A stretch of 64,000 bases of DNA from Aliikangiella marina (GCF_007004765.1 NZ_VIKR01000001.1:1178001-1242000), one strand, 5' to 3'; positions 24,301-34,989 are shown, counted from the stretch's first letter. The notes: generated by a model from the letters alone, not told the origin. Translations and numbers: made by a program.

Positions 24301-27100
24301 ATCTTGCTAAATCGCCAGTTTTATATAAACGTTTACCATCATTTGAGTAAGGGTTCGGACGAAATTTATCTGCTGTTAAACTCGCGCGATTCAAATAACC
24401 TCTCGCCTGCCCCACACCAGCAATACATAGCTCTCCTGGTGCCCCCTGAGCTGTTAAATGCTCGTACTCGTCTAAAATATATGCTTGAGTGTTGGCCATC
24501 GGCCGCCCAATAGATATGCCCTGTTTCGTAGAGGGTAAAGAATTGGTGACTTCTACAATAGTGCTGCCCACAACTGTTTCAGTCGGTCCATAATGATGAA
24601 AATAACGACTATTTGGAAAAAACGATTTTAAATTATTGAGTTTAGCTTGAGTCAATAATTCTCCACCAATAACAAAAGTATGATTGACCGAACTCAAACA
24701 GTTGCAATCAACTAAGCTTGCTAGCCCCGTAATGTGAGATGGTGTAATTTTTACTAAGAGATTATTCTTGGTTGTTAATAAATACCTCCAAAACTCTTCA
24801 AGATCATTACTTTCGGAAAACAGTTCAACAAAACCACCAGTAAACAAAGGAAAATATAGATTAGTAACGGTAGCGTCAAAACTTAAAACTGATACTACGA
24901 TAGAGCCATCGAGATTATCTGGATAATAATTATTGATGCCATAGTAGCAATAATCCACAACACCACGATGCGCTACTAAAACGCCTTTAGGCATCCCTGT
25001 AGAGCCCGAAGTATAGATAACGTAAGCAAGTTCTTTTGCTGATATTAATAAGTTTGGATTTACCTCGCTATAACTCGCTAGTAAGTCTTCGGTATGCTCT
25101 TCGTCCAAAACGAGCATAGATGTAGCGAGCGCAGCAACCTTTGATTTTGTTTGGCTTTCGGCGATAACTATTTCTGTTCCACTATCTTCAATTAAATATT
25201 GCAACCTATTAGATGGGTAGCTATGTTCTAACGGTAAATACGCCGAGCCAGCTTTCAAAATTGCAAGCACACTCACTAGCATATTGGTTGACCGTTGCAT
25301 ACAAATCCCAACTAAAGACTGATTTGAGTAGCCTTTTTCAACAAGTAATCGCGCTAATCTATTAGCCTTATGATTGAGTTGCAAATAGGTTAAAGACTGC
25401 TTTGAATCTTTAACGGCAATATTACTTGGTGTTAATTCTACTTGATTCTCAAACATTTGATGAAGTAGCCAATCTGGTGCTTTTGGGGCATTTGTTTGAC
25501 TTAAAGATTGAGTTATGTTTTGTTGTTGGTGAAAATCTAACAAGGGAATTTCCCAAACATTAATATTGTCAAATGGTTCCTTATGTTCATGACTAAAAAT
25601 TGAGTTAATGATATTGTTATAACACTTACTTAAAGTTTGCATACTCTTTCTTGCAAACAAATCTCTATCGAATATCCAATTTAAAGCGAACGCACCGTTG
25701 CTTTCATAGACGTGGAGATGTATGTCAAATCGTGTTGCTACTTGTTTTTCGCTTTTAGCACTATCAAACTTTGAGGCTATGCCTAAATGAGATTTAGGCA
25801 CTAAGCCTTTTTGACCTTGATATGCGAACATAATTTGAAAAATAGGATTGTGATTAATACTTCTCTTAGGAGACAAATGTTCTACTAGAACATCAAATGG
25901 AAGATTTTGGTATTGATATGCGTCTAAAATAACCTTTTTATTATGCTTAATGAGACCACTAAAAGAAAAATGTCGATCAATGTGACTTCGAATGACGAGA
26001 TTGTTAACAAAAAAACCCATAACTCCTTCGAGTTGATGACTATTACGGCCGGAAATAGGCGTACCTATAATAATATCTGTATCATTACTATACCGTGCTA
26101 GCAATATGGTCAACACAGTGTGAAAGAACATATTTTCCGTAATATTGTTTTCTTTACAATAACTTTTTACATCGGCAGAACATTGGGCATTAATGGTTGA
26201 CTCCAACCGAACACCTCGAAAGCTTTGTTTCTGCGGACGCTGATAATCTAATGGTAAATTATGAATGTTAGGAACACCTTGTAACTGAGATTTCCAATAA
26301 GATAGTTGTTGTTGTAGAAACTCACCGCTCAAATACTCATGTTGCCAGCGTGCGTAATCGAAATAGCTAACTTCTAATGAATTTAATGAAGGGGCTTTAT
26401 TGCGCTTTAAGTCTTGGTAAATTTTAAGAAAATCAGATTTAAATATATTGTTAGACCAAGCATCACTGATGATGTGATGCATAAAATAGACAACTAACGT
26501 AATATCTTGAGCGACATTGATACAACACACATGAAAAAGCGGACCTTCACTTAGGTTAAATGGTTTTTCAAGGTTATTCTTTACAAATGTCTCGATATAA
26601 TCTTGCTTTTTATATTGCTTTAAGTGGGTGATGTCCTTGTAGTCAATCGGCAGTTTAAAATCTTTCACTTGCGATTGCCAGATACCGCTTGAGTCTTCAA
26701 AAAAATGTGATTTTAGAACTTCGTGTCGATTTACTAAACTATGTAAGGTTTGCTCGATTAGGTCAGTATTTAATTTATCCTCAATGATTAGTTGCTCAAC
26801 CATGTTATATTGGCTACTACCTTCACCTAATTGGTCAAGAAACCAAAGTCTTTGTTGCGCATATGATAATGGTAACTTTCCCGAACGTTTTGCTGATTTT
26901 ATTGGCGGTAGGCTATGTTCGACCTGCTTTTCGTTCGATTGATGCAAATAGGCAATTATTTCATCCTTAAACTCAATTATTTGCGATTTTAACGCTTGAC
27001 TAAGGCCTTTCTTTTTCGCTTTATAGGCCAATCTACCGTCTTTTAGATAAAAGGTTACACCTGCTTGATGAGCTTCTAAAATTATGTCTTGTGCTTGCAT
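21317..27100 (-). CDS. NRPS 5: docking-C-A-PCP-C-A*-PCP, no thioesterase
   Basis: A 1927-residue non-ribosomal peptide synthetase, last of five. Approximate residues: TubC-type docking domain 1-60; C with HHIISDAWS near 210; A with YTSGSTGMPKG near 700; PCP serine (LGGHSILATRL) near 1096; second C with HHIATDGWS near 1290; adenylation remnant about 1640-1820; PCP (LGGHSLVATKV) near 1860. The first A domain reads DATKVGHVG by eye alignment to GrsA, resembling Asp codes (DLTKVGHIG). Its A10 is altered (TANRKIAKKRL) but keeps the Lys. The terminal module lacks A motifs A1-A5 and has Ser in place of the A10 Lys. No GxSxG thioesterase, reductase or terminal C domain follows; the protein ends RTELIEEFEF, an acidic-hydrophobic tail like those on the upstream synthetases. 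ATG overlaps the previous stop. Confidence 0.92.
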   Translation of the reverse strand: MQAQDIILEAHQAGVTFYLKDGRLAYKAKKKGLSQALKSQIIEFKDEIIAYLHQSNEKQVEHSLPPIKSAKRSGKLPLSYAQQRLWFLDQLGEGSSQYNMVEQLIIEDKLNTDLIEQTLHSLVNRHEVLKSHFFEDSSGIWQSQVKDFKLPIDYKDITHLKQYKKQDYIETFVKNNLEKPFNLSEGPLFHVCCINVAQDITLVVYFMHHIISDAWSNNIFKSDFLKIYQDLKRNKAPSLNSLEVSYFDYARWQHEYLSGEFLQQQLSYWKSQLQGVPNIHNLPLDYQRPQKQSFRGVRLESTINAQCSADVKSYCKENNITENMFFHTVLTILLARYSNDTDIIIGTPISGRNSHQLEGVMGFFVNNLVIRSHIDRHFSFSGLIKHNKKVILDAYQYQNLPFDVLVEHLSPKRSINHNPIFQIMFAYQGQKGLVPKSHLGIASKFDSAKSEKQVATRFDIHLHVYESNGAFALNWIFDRDLFARKSMQTLSKCYNNIINSIFSHEHKEPFDNINVWEIPLLDFHQQQNITQSLSQTNAPKAPDWLLHQMFENQVELTPSNIAVKDSKQSLTYLQLNHKANRLARLLVEKGYSNQSLVGICMQRSTNMLVSVLAILKAGSAYLPLEHSYPSNRLQYLIEDSGTEIVIAESQTKSKVAALATSMLVLDEEHTEDLLASYSEVNPNLLISAKELAYVIYTSGSTGMPKGVLVAHRGVVDYCYYGINNYYPDNLDGSIVVSVLSFDATVTNLYFPLFTGGFVELFSESNDLEEFWRYLLTTKNNLLVKITPSHITGLASLVDCNCLSSVNHTFVIGGELLTQAKLNNLKSFFPNSRYFHHYGPTETVVGSTIVEVTNSLPSTKQGISIGRPMANTQAYILDEYEHLTAQGAPGELCIAGVGQARGYLNRASLTADKFRPNPYSNDGKRLYKTGDLARFSPCGNIEFLGRIDQQVKIRGYRIELGEVESHLKKIKGISEAVVMAKQVNSPELQLVAYVTKSRVDSKHKTTDAEIKSLCRLELKKKLPDFLVPEYFVCLDEFPITANRKIAKKRLPIPNISELIQKDVIQPRSELEKKVYDCWLKILKIEDLSVDDDFFELGGHSILATRLVSLLQQVLEIDLPLKMLFEYSSVESLTKHIEIQKVCSEATEIVPLSRGDEIPLSFAQQRLWFIDQLNKGSKQYNVSLRHVVEGDLDIPALKGAVSDLIARHSILRTIYREGKDGPIQIIQSEYDIPFSTVDISMLPVEERIAQAEQIICSEIESPFDLKNDVMLKVKLLMLDRNSFLIIGTIHHIATDGWSNVLLKKEILRFYKARTKKHRIKIANDNLQYADFAAWQRKDLQKEKLTNLTSYWRLQLQGAPLVHSLPLDNSRTSHSSHNGATHYQEIPAELAQKLQDIAKNKKVTKFIFMQTVFALLMSRYSLVEDIVIGTPISGRDNEQLQSMIGLFANSLAIRTQCKSDLSFDELLDNNKRTIIDGFSNHQMPFDLLVETLSPSRSSNYSPIFQIIFTAQDNYNDRENNLIMEEKGEISVNSRQEIRVLKKFVRFDLEVQVQETLSELMIKWNYNSDLFNRDSIENFAIGFLTLLESVCVQPRLSSLKINQIPIMSSAQKDVILNQYSRNNSELLANRIPLDIRQLLRKSNPRIFLLDESLELVPAGVCGMVFMEVVDQSCQEQIRKKRKNPRFVIAKLEGIGEITLYCAGVIARWSTQGVLKFSDKDDPVRQYERKVNNLCLQDTLTKHPDVEEALIINDMDVRAAAKNSLFVKLNKMLAAGVKENARAILIKYVKQQRKAHVLPQSVYVVEGFPINPDGSIDRKKLVEHALNQNTTKVVPRNGTEKQLAAIWQEKLGIDEICVHDNFFELGGHSLVATKVVNTIRESLSVEIALKSLFDSPTIAELAGIVDAQKRSNNIIPSIEPVNRTELIEEFEF
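21640..22185 (-). other. Adenylation-domain remnant in the terminal module of NRPS 5
   Basis: After the C domain and a short linker the sequence resumes at IFLLDESLELVPAGVCG, equivalent to the A6-proximal part of an A domain, and runs to PDGSIDRKKL, equivalent to A10 with Ser replacing the catalytic Lys. Motifs A1-A5 (AMP and substrate binding) are absent, and the A7/A8 equivalents are degenerate. Confidence 0.8.
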
Positions 27101-30100
27101 TACAACACTACCTCATCAAGTTCTTCATCGTCCTCTTCAGCATTTATCGAATTAAGTCGCTTATTATTAAGAATGGCTATGGAAATTTCATTTGCAAGTT
27201 CTTCCACCGTAGGAACTTCGAAAATGGTCCGAAGTGGTAAATCAACATTCAATTCTTTTCTTATGCTAGTTAGCAATCTCGTAGCCAATAGGGAGTGTCC
27301 GCCTACGGCGAAAAAATCGTCTTTAATACCGACTTTCTCGAGCCCCAATAACTGTTGCCAAATATCACACAATTGCTGCTCAAGATTTGACCTAGGCTTG
27401 CAATAAGTTACTCTGTTCAAATCGTTATCATCAGGTAAAGGTAATGCATAGTTATCGAGTTTACCGTTTCGAGTTAACGGAATATTTTCTAAGGTAATAT
27501 ATAATTGAGGAATCATATAATTAGGCAGTTTTTGTTTTAACTCTATGTCTAATTCACTAGCCAAAATTTGTCCGAGACTAGGTAACTGCGGATAATTCAT
27601 TAAATGCTCTATCAAGTAACTATTGCGTGCTTTAATCTCTGGTCTTTCATCTTTGTAAAAATAGACATCTAAGCAAGCGAGATCTTTTTGAGACCATGTT
27701 GCTACACATTGATAATGATAACGGCTTGCTAATGAAATGATATTATTGAGATTGACTGAGTTTTTAAGATTAACGTCTTTATCCGGTTCCTCGTTGGGAT
27801 GAACTAATTTATTTGCGGACCACTCAGGCAAACCTTCACTGATAGCTAAGTTAGATTGAACCCTAACATTCGGTACCTCTGATAATCCAAACTGTTGGTA
27901 TTTTTTCGATTTAAGTAGGGCTTCCATGCTTGCCTTACTGCCATACTTAAACCAAGGTAACTCGGTGGCAGGCGTATTTATTGTATTAAGTTGTTCACGT
28001 GTGATAACGACATCATAACGATAATTAGACATCTCATTATTATATCGAGAATTTTTTACTAGTATATCCGTTTGAGCAACCGACGATTTTAATGAACTTA
28101 ATTGCCCGAAGTAGCTAGGACTTATTAAGAGCTCAGGTTCTTGTTGCATACGCCGATGTATGTCATTACTAAATTGGCTCACACGAACGGGCTGTACCAA
28201 TTGACTTTTCTCTATTGCAACCAAATGCGACTTATGAAGATCTAGATTCCGAATATCGCCAAGAAATAGTTTACCGCCAGGTTTTAAGCATTTTAAAGCG
28301 GCATCTAGAAACTGTTCAAAATAGAGTTGATTTGGAAAGTACTGTGCAACGGAATTGATAACAATTGTATCAAAAGACTCGTCTTTATAGTTAAGTATAC
28401 CTAACGCGTCTGCTTGCTCCAGCTTAACATGCTCCCACTGCCTGCGAACTAACTCACTCTTAATAGAACCTAGTGCGACACTCGATATATCTGTAGCGTG
28501 AATGCTTTGACAGTGTTCGGCATATTGAAACAACAACAACCCTCCACCAACACCAACTTCAAGTAACTTTTTTGGCTTTAAGGATATAATCCGTTCAACA
28601 ACTTCATCACGCCAAGTCTGCATTTCTTTTAACGGAATAGGCTTTCCTGTATAGCTGGAATTCCAACCAAAAAAGTTATCTTCTACGAAACTGTCTCGAT
28701 TCGCCTTATTCCCATATTTATCGTCATATATTTCCGTCCATTGATTGACATGCTCTGCATTGTGCTTTTCAGACGCTGATAACAAATAAGATTTTGATGG
28801 ACACACATAGGCTACCAACCGATTAGTGTCATTATTGTCTATTAAATTGACAATACTACTTTTAATCGATTTACTTCTATTTATTGCTGACTCAATTTCT
28901 TCTAACTCAATCCTAAACCCTCTGAATTTAATTTGTTTATCCCTACGACAAACAAATTCTAATTGACCGCCACTTAAATACCTAACCAAATCTCCAGTTC
29001 GATACAATCGTTCTCCAGGCGTTTTGCTAAATTTATTTGGAATAAAAGATTTGGCCGTTAAAATTGGGTGGTTTATATACCCGTTAGCTAAACCATCGCC
29101 AGATATATAAAGCTCACCTACCTGTCCTAAAGGTAGTAGATTTAATTCATTGTCTAAAACATAAAATTGACAATTATTAATCGGCGCACCAATTGAAAGG
29201 TTATTTTGACAACCATAAGCTGCCATTTTATCTTTTGAGAATAAATAAATGCTACTACCGATTGTCGCTTCACTAGGACCATACTGATTGATAATCTCAG
29301 CGTTGGGCAATATCTTTGTGACTTTGTTAACAGTTTCTTTAGTCAGCTGTTCTCCACCGACTAGTAGTAAATGTTTTGAGCGTTTATTGATTGAATATTC
29401 AGAAGTATCAATTGCTTTTATATGGGAAGGCGTTAACTTAAATAAATAGTTATCGCTATCATCCATTAAGTAATCGGTCAATATTTCTAGCATTGAGTTA
29501 GAGTCCGCAATAATTTCTATTTCTAGCCCGCTAATTAAGGGTAGAAATACAGCACTTGCTGTAGCGTCAAAAACTAGATTCGAACTCAAAATTGCGCCAC
29601 TAAGGTGATTGTTTAACCTAGGTTTTAATGAACTTAAATAGTTACTTAAATTTTTATGCGTTACAACGACACCTTTTGGCTTTCCTGTCGTACCTGAGGT
29701 ATAGATTAAATAAGCTATATCTAACAATGAAATTGATTTACCATGTTTTAAAGGGAGACTGTCTAGTTGAGTATCAATGAGCTCAGAAACGATTTCGTCA
29801 TTAAGATCGATATGTCTAACTTCAATATTTTCGGCTAAGTCATTCACTCCTATAACAAAACTAGCATTGCTATCCTTGACGATAAATGAATTTCTTTCTT
29901 GAGGATGGCTTGAATCTAATGGAACATAACACGCGCCAGACTTCAAGATACCAAGAATAGAAACTATCAGTTCGATAGAGCGACTAAGATTTAGCGCTAC
30001 AACAGTTCCCAACCCTATTCCTTGAGCCATAAAGTAGCGTGCATATTGATTTGATAATCTATCTAATTTATCAAAACTTAGTTCTCTCCCATTGAAAGAC

Positions 30101-33100
30101 AATGCAACTTGATTAGGCGATTTTGATACTTGTTCAGAGATAAGGTCTAATACTGATTTTTCTGTTTTAGATCTACCTTTACTATTATCAAGCTGCCACT
30201 TAACCTGTTCATCACTTACAAAATTTAGTTGGTGATAATTTTGCCTTAAGTCTGATTTTTGATACTTCTCAAGAATGTCACTTAAAACTGTCTCATAACA
30301 GGCCGAGAGTCGCTTAATCGAATTGTCGTCAAGAATAGAATGATTGTATAACCAGCGAAACTCCAACCCCTCTGATAGCTCGTTTGCATGAAGTGCTAAG
30401 TCGTACCTTACGCTAGTTGCAACAGCTTGAGTATCATTATCGTCAAACAACTCGATACGTTGAGCACTTTCAGAAAACTCGCCTTTTTCATTGTTCTGCA
30501 TTGCAAAGACAATTTGATATATTGGATTAAAATTCAAATTTCTCTCAGGCCTAATCTTCTCAACTAACATCTCAAAAGGGACATCTTGGTTCTCAAATGC
30601 TTCTAAAATTACAGACTTGTTCACCTCGAAAATCTCCAAAAGAGACTGTTCTTTTTTAAATCGAGTACGTATTACCAAGGAATTAACAAAAAAACCAATT
30701 AATCCTTCTATGTCTCGATGATTTCGACCGGCAATTGGAGAACCTATAACTACGTCAGTTCTCCCACTATATTGGGCAATCACCAAGGCATAGATTGTTT
30801 GTAAAAACATGAATAAAGTAAGACCTTTTTCATGGCAAAGTTTTTTTATGGCCTCCAGCTGGATGTTACTTACTCTACTGATCCAAACTCTACCGTGATG
30901 CGTTTTATGGTTTGGTCTAGGTCGGTCTAAAGGAAAGTTATGCTGTGCTGGAATTCCGTCTAGTTGTTGATTCCAATAACTTAATTGAGAATCGAGTAAA
31001 TCGCTACTTAACCAATCTCTCTGCCACATTGAATAGTCCGCATAGGAGTATTTTAACGCTGAAAGCGGATTAGGAAGGTCTTGTCGATATGCATCATATA
31101 GCGCATGAAGTTCATTTTCGAATATGCCTCTTGACCAACCATCAGCAGCGATATGGTGCAAAGTATATAAGACTAGATGCAGTTCATCATTTAATTTAAG
31201 AACTCGGACTCTAACCATCAAATCACTACTTAAATCAAATGCTGTACTGGCCTCTTGACTAGCATGATGTTTTATTTGATTTAATTGTGAATCTTTATCA
31301 ATATGACTTATATCATAATATTCTAGTGGCAATTCAAAGTCGTGTTTAACTACCTGAATGGTTGAATCTCGACGTCCTTCATAGTTTGTACATAAAATAT
31401 TATGTCGGTATATGATGTCATTCAGTGCTTTCTTAAAGGCCTCAAGTTTAAATTCTGCTTTGAAGTAAGCATAGCCTTGCATATTATATTCTAAGCTACC
31501 TTCTCCAAGCTTATCTAAGAACCACAATCTCTGTTGAGAATATGATAGTAAAACAGCCTTCTTAGCATCAAAGTGACGCATGGGAGGCATAATGACCCTA
31601 CACTCAGAATTTTGAATTAGGGACGAAATTGCATGAATGGTTGAGCTAGCAAAAAGTTCACGAAGACTAATTTCTACTTTAAACTCATCTCTAATATAAC
31701 TTATTAGCCGTGTTGCAAGTAATGAATGTCCGCCAAGATTAAAGAAATTAGCTTGAACACTTATCTCTTCAGGCGCAATATTTAATAAGCCAGACCAGGC
31801 TTTTACAAGTTTTTCCTCTATACTATTTACTGGTGCGACATAATCTTTCTCACCAAAATCTATGGCTTTAGGTTTAGGTAACTTTTTCTTATCGATTTTT
31901 CCACTGGTAGTCAATGGAACCTCTTCCAATTGAATAATAGCGCTTGGTATCATATATTCTGGCAACTGGCGTGCTAAATATTTTTGTATCGAAATCGAAA
32001 AATCATCGTCCGCGATTTTATTTTTAGACGGTACGACATATGCTATAAGCTGATGCTCATAATCTGATGTCTTTTGTAATAAAACCACACTCGATTTAAC
32101 TAATTGATGCTTTTCAATGATTGACTTTATTTCAGTCAGCTCGATCCTTAAGCCACGTAATTTTACTTGATCATCATTTCTGCCAATATACTCAACCGAG
32201 CCATCAGCCTTCCATCTCGCTAAATCTCCAGTTTTATATAAACGCTTATGCCCTTCTACTGCGAACGGGTTGCTTATAAATTTTTCTTGCGTCAATCCTT
32301 CGTTATTAACGTAGCCTCGTGCGAGACCTACGCCACTAATAAACAACTCGCCCACTGCACCAGGGGGGAGCATATTTAAGTCGCTATCTAAAATATACAG
32401 CTTAATATTTTGGATAGGTTTACCAATAGGAATACTTTTACTAATTGTCTCAAATTTACACTCAAAAGCACTAACATCAACTGCAGCTTCTGTAGGTCCG
32501 TACAAGTTATGAAGTTCTGCATTGTTCAAGTTAAAATGCGTCTTAGTCAAGTCAGGCGGTAGCTCTTCACCACTACAAAAAACCTTTTTCAAGCTATGGC
32601 AACCTCTCCACAATTTCTCTGAGAGTATTTCGCGGAACATCGAGGGTACAAAGTGTATATGAGTAACACAGCGTGTTTGAATTAATTTAGATATGTATTC
32701 GGGATCTTTATGGCTGTCATGCGGTGCAATTTCCATTCTAGCACCCTGGAAAATTGGCCAAGTTAATTCCCACATTGAAACATCAAAGTTAAAGGGTGTT
32801 TTTTGTAGAACGATATCATTTGATACTAATTGATAACGCTCTTGCATCCAGTTAATTCTATTTACTATTGCTTTGTGTTCTACCATGACTCCTTTTGGTT
32901 CGCCGGTCGAACCAGAAGTATAAATGATATAGGCTAGATCTTCCGCCATCACAGTCTCCAGACTTATCCTGCTTATCCCTTTCTCTTTAAAGCTAATTTT
33001 GTCAACAAGTATAGTTTTTTGGATGAATTGATCATTTGCATACTTAGAATGAGCCAGAATATGTTCGACTTTCGCATCGCTTAATATATAATCAATCCGA

Positions 33101-34989
33101 TTGTTAGGAAGATTCGGATCGATTGGCAAATAAACTCCCCCAGCTTTCATCACTGCATACATCGCAATAACTAAATCAATACTGCGATCAAGCATAACGG
33201 CGACAACCGACTCTCGTTTTATGCCGAGATTTACCAGTCGCTTTGCTAAGTATTCGGTTCTTCGATTCAATTCATAATAACTTATTTGTTCGCAAAGGCA
33301 TGACAGAGCAATGCTTTCTGGGTTAAGTGCAGAACAGTTACTAAACGACTCATGTAAACAAGCAGCACCTGAAAGCTCTTTGTTTGTCGAATTCCATTGA
33401 CTTACAATTAATTTTTCTTCTGCTGTAGTTACTTTCTTTATTCGACTTATAGGTGTGACATGAATCTTGTCTTCTTCAGCAAGATCAACTATCTGAGTTA
33501 TTAGCTCATCAAAGTGTAAAACCAAGTTGGAACAAGATTCAGTATCAAATATCTGACTATCAAAAACCCAATCTAATCTAATACCATCTTTAGAATTAAT
33601 GACATGTAGCTCAATATCTAACTGAGAATTAGTTTCTTCAAGTTTTATCGACTCAGCATTGTTTTCAGACAGCGAGCGTTGGCTAGATAGCGAAACATTA
33701 TCGCTATTCTGCATACTAAACTGTATCTGATATAATGGATTATAGTTGGTATTTCTTTTTGGATTTAACTCTTCAACTAGTCTTTCATATGGGAGATCAC
33801 TGTTATCAAATGCGTCTAAAATTATATTTTTATTATTTGTTAATAAGTCGATAAAAGTAAAGTTGTTTAATTTTTCGGGCAATTGACAACGCAAAACAAC
33901 AAGATTAATAAAAAAGCCAATAATTTCTTGGAGTTTGTCATGGTTTCTTGCGCTCGTCGGAGTGCCTATCATGATATCTCTATCTCCGCTAAAGCGGTTT
34001 ACGAGCAAGCAAAACAGGCTATACATGAGCATATACATCGTCACGTTATGCTTTTCGCATAACCTTGAGAGTTTAGCAACTGTATTCGAAGGTAAAGTTA
34101 AAGTGCATCCAAGTCCGTGATAGCTGAGTTTTAACGGTCTGCTTTGGTCAAGTGGAATCGCATGCGTCTCGGGAGCATCAGCAAGCTGATGCTTCCAGTA
34201 ATCTAATTGTGCATTAAATTTTCTATTGCTAAAAAAATCCCTTTGCACCTTAGAAAAATCTTTATAATGAACTGCACTATTGCCCAACGGACTTATACTG
34301 CCTTGCTTAAAACCTATTCTAAGTTCTGTTTCTAGGATTTCTTTTGAACGAGCATCAGACGCGATATGATGGATATTATAAATTATTAAGCTCTTATCGC
34401 CAGAGGTTCTTATAAGATAAAATCGCACCATTAGATCATGACTTAAATCAAATATTCTTTGACGCTCATTTGCCACGTGCTTTTTAACTTCTAAGTCAAT
34501 TTCACTTTGCTTCAGGTTACTATAATCGTAATAACTATAGTTTACATTAAAATCCTTTCTTACTACTTGGCGTGGTACGCCATCAACTTGAATAATGTTA
34601 GTTCTTAAAACCTGATGTTTATTAATTAACTGCTTTATAATTTTACTAAACTCGACTTCGCTTATAGTGTCATCTATATAAAAGGTACTTATTGAATTAA
34701 ACTGATTACTTTTTGAATCCAATTCATCAATAAACCATAACCTTTGCTGAGCATATGACAGCGGATAATTTTCTTGTTCAGCTTGTGGTTCCAATTGACT
34801 ATACCACTGGCTTGCATACCCGCTTGACGCTTCTAAATGCTCAATAATACGCAACTTATTTTGTTTCAACTGCTCCAGAATATCTTTAGAGACTTTATCT
34901 TTTATTGAAGAGATTTTTAATTTTCCATCAACGACCGACAAACGAATGCCAGCCTGAGCACATTGGCCTAGTAGTGATGCTATACTCAT
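27100..34989 (-). CDS. NRPS 4: docking-C-A(Ser)-PCP-C-A-N-methyltransferase-PCP
   Basis: A 2629-residue synthetase with two modules. Approximate residues: TubC-type docking 1-58; C with HHIASDARS near 206; A with YTSGSTGEPKG near 690; PCP (LGGHSLLATRL) near 1086; C with HHIAADGWS near 1280; A with YTSGTTGKPKG near 1763; methyltransferase inserted between A8 and A9, SAM motif LLEVGVGGGLLL near 2146 and the GWNSSYTGKPIP block before it; PCP (VGGHSLLATRL) near 2565. The first A domain reads DVWHFSLVD, the standard Ser code. The second reads DASKLGQIG, an unusual Asn-like string, and its residue should be N-methylated. Both A10 lysines are present. The end (EEDDEELDEVVL) is an acidic docking tail. 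Start ATG overlaps the previous stop by four bases. Confidence 0.93.
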   Translation of the reverse strand: MSIASLLGQCAQAGIRLSVVDGKLKISSIKDKVSKDILEQLKQNKLRIIEHLEASSGYASQWYSQLEPQAEQENYPLSYAQQRLWFIDELDSKSNQFNSISTFYIDDTISEVEFSKIIKQLINKHQVLRTNIIQVDGVPRQVVRKDFNVNYSYYDYSNLKQSEIDLEVKKHVANERQRIFDLSHDLMVRFYLIRTSGDKSLIIYNIHHIASDARSKEILETELRIGFKQGSISPLGNSAVHYKDFSKVQRDFFSNRKFNAQLDYWKHQLADAPETHAIPLDQSRPLKLSYHGLGCTLTLPSNTVAKLSRLCEKHNVTMYMLMYSLFCLLVNRFSGDRDIMIGTPTSARNHDKLQEIIGFFINLVVLRCQLPEKLNNFTFIDLLTNNKNIILDAFDNSDLPYERLVEELNPKRNTNYNPLYQIQFSMQNSDNVSLSSQRSLSENNAESIKLEETNSQLDIELHVINSKDGIRLDWVFDSQIFDTESCSNLVLHFDELITQIVDLAEEDKIHVTPISRIKKVTTAEEKLIVSQWNSTNKELSGAACLHESFSNCSALNPESIALSCLCEQISYYELNRRTEYLAKRLVNLGIKRESVVAVMLDRSIDLVIAMYAVMKAGGVYLPIDPNLPNNRIDYILSDAKVEHILAHSKYANDQFIQKTILVDKISFKEKGISRISLETVMAEDLAYIIYTSGSTGEPKGVMVEHKAIVNRINWMQERYQLVSNDIVLQKTPFNFDVSMWELTWPIFQGARMEIAPHDSHKDPEYISKLIQTRCVTHIHFVPSMFREILSEKLWRGCHSLKKVFCSGEELPPDLTKTHFNLNNAELHNLYGPTEAAVDVSAFECKFETISKSIPIGKPIQNIKLYILDSDLNMLPPGAVGELFISGVGLARGYVNNEGLTQEKFISNPFAVEGHKRLYKTGDLARWKADGSVEYIGRNDDQVKLRGLRIELTEIKSIIEKHQLVKSSVVLLQKTSDYEHQLIAYVVPSKNKIADDDFSISIQKYLARQLPEYMIPSAIIQLEEVPLTTSGKIDKKKLPKPKAIDFGEKDYVAPVNSIEEKLVKAWSGLLNIAPEEISVQANFFNLGGHSLLATRLISYIRDEFKVEISLRELFASSTIHAISSLIQNSECRVIMPPMRHFDAKKAVLLSYSQQRLWFLDKLGEGSLEYNMQGYAYFKAEFKLEAFKKALNDIIYRHNILCTNYEGRRDSTIQVVKHDFELPLEYYDISHIDKDSQLNQIKHHASQEASTAFDLSSDLMVRVRVLKLNDELHLVLYTLHHIAADGWSRGIFENELHALYDAYRQDLPNPLSALKYSYADYSMWQRDWLSSDLLDSQLSYWNQQLDGIPAQHNFPLDRPRPNHKTHHGRVWISRVSNIQLEAIKKLCHEKGLTLFMFLQTIYALVIAQYSGRTDVVIGSPIAGRNHRDIEGLIGFFVNSLVIRTRFKKEQSLLEIFEVNKSVILEAFENQDVPFEMLVEKIRPERNLNFNPIYQIVFAMQNNEKGEFSESAQRIELFDDNDTQAVATSVRYDLALHANELSEGLEFRWLYNHSILDDNSIKRLSACYETVLSDILEKYQKSDLRQNYHQLNFVSDEQVKWQLDNSKGRSKTEKSVLDLISEQVSKSPNQVALSFNGRELSFDKLDRLSNQYARYFMAQGIGLGTVVALNLSRSIELIVSILGILKSGACYVPLDSSHPQERNSFIVKDSNASFVIGVNDLAENIEVRHIDLNDEIVSELIDTQLDSLPLKHGKSISLLDIAYLIYTSGTTGKPKGVVVTHKNLSNYLSSLKPRLNNHLSGAILSSNLVFDATASAVFLPLISGLEIEIIADSNSMLEILTDYLMDDSDNYLFKLTPSHIKAIDTSEYSINKRSKHLLLVGGEQLTKETVNKVTKILPNAEIINQYGPSEATIGSSIYLFSKDKMAAYGCQNNLSIGAPINNCQFYVLDNELNLLPLGQVGELYISGDGLANGYINHPILTAKSFIPNKFSKTPGERLYRTGDLVRYLSGGQLEFVCRRDKQIKFRGFRIELEEIESAINRSKSIKSSIVNLIDNNDTNRLVAYVCPSKSYLLSASEKHNAEHVNQWTEIYDDKYGNKANRDSFVEDNFFGWNSSYTGKPIPLKEMQTWRDEVVERIISLKPKKLLEVGVGGGLLLFQYAEHCQSIHATDISSVALGSIKSELVRRQWEHVKLEQADALGILNYKDESFDTIVINSVAQYFPNQLYFEQFLDAALKCLKPGGKLFLGDIRNLDLHKSHLVAIEKSQLVQPVRVSQFSNDIHRRMQQEPELLISPSYFGQLSSLKSSVAQTDILVKNSRYNNEMSNYRYDVVITREQLNTINTPATELPWFKYGSKASMEALLKSKKYQQFGLSEVPNVRVQSNLAISEGLPEWSANKLVHPNEEPDKDVNLKNSVNLNNIISLASRYHYQCVATWSQKDLACLDVYFYKDERPEIKARNSYLIEHLMNYPQLPSLGQILASELDIELKQKLPNYMIPQLYITLENIPLTRNGKLDNYALPLPDDNDLNRVTYCKPRSNLEQQLCDIWQQLLGLEKVGIKDDFFAVGGHSLLATRLLTSIRKELNVDLPLRTIFEVPTVEELANEISIAILNNKRLNSINAEEDDEELDEVVL
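27111..27117 (-). promoter_or_regulatory. Ribosome-binding site of NRPS 5 inside the NRPS 4 tail codons
   Basis: GATGAGG, ten bases before the ATG at 27100, encodes the Asp-Glu of the DEVVL tail. Stop and start share one base (TAATG). Confidence 0.7.
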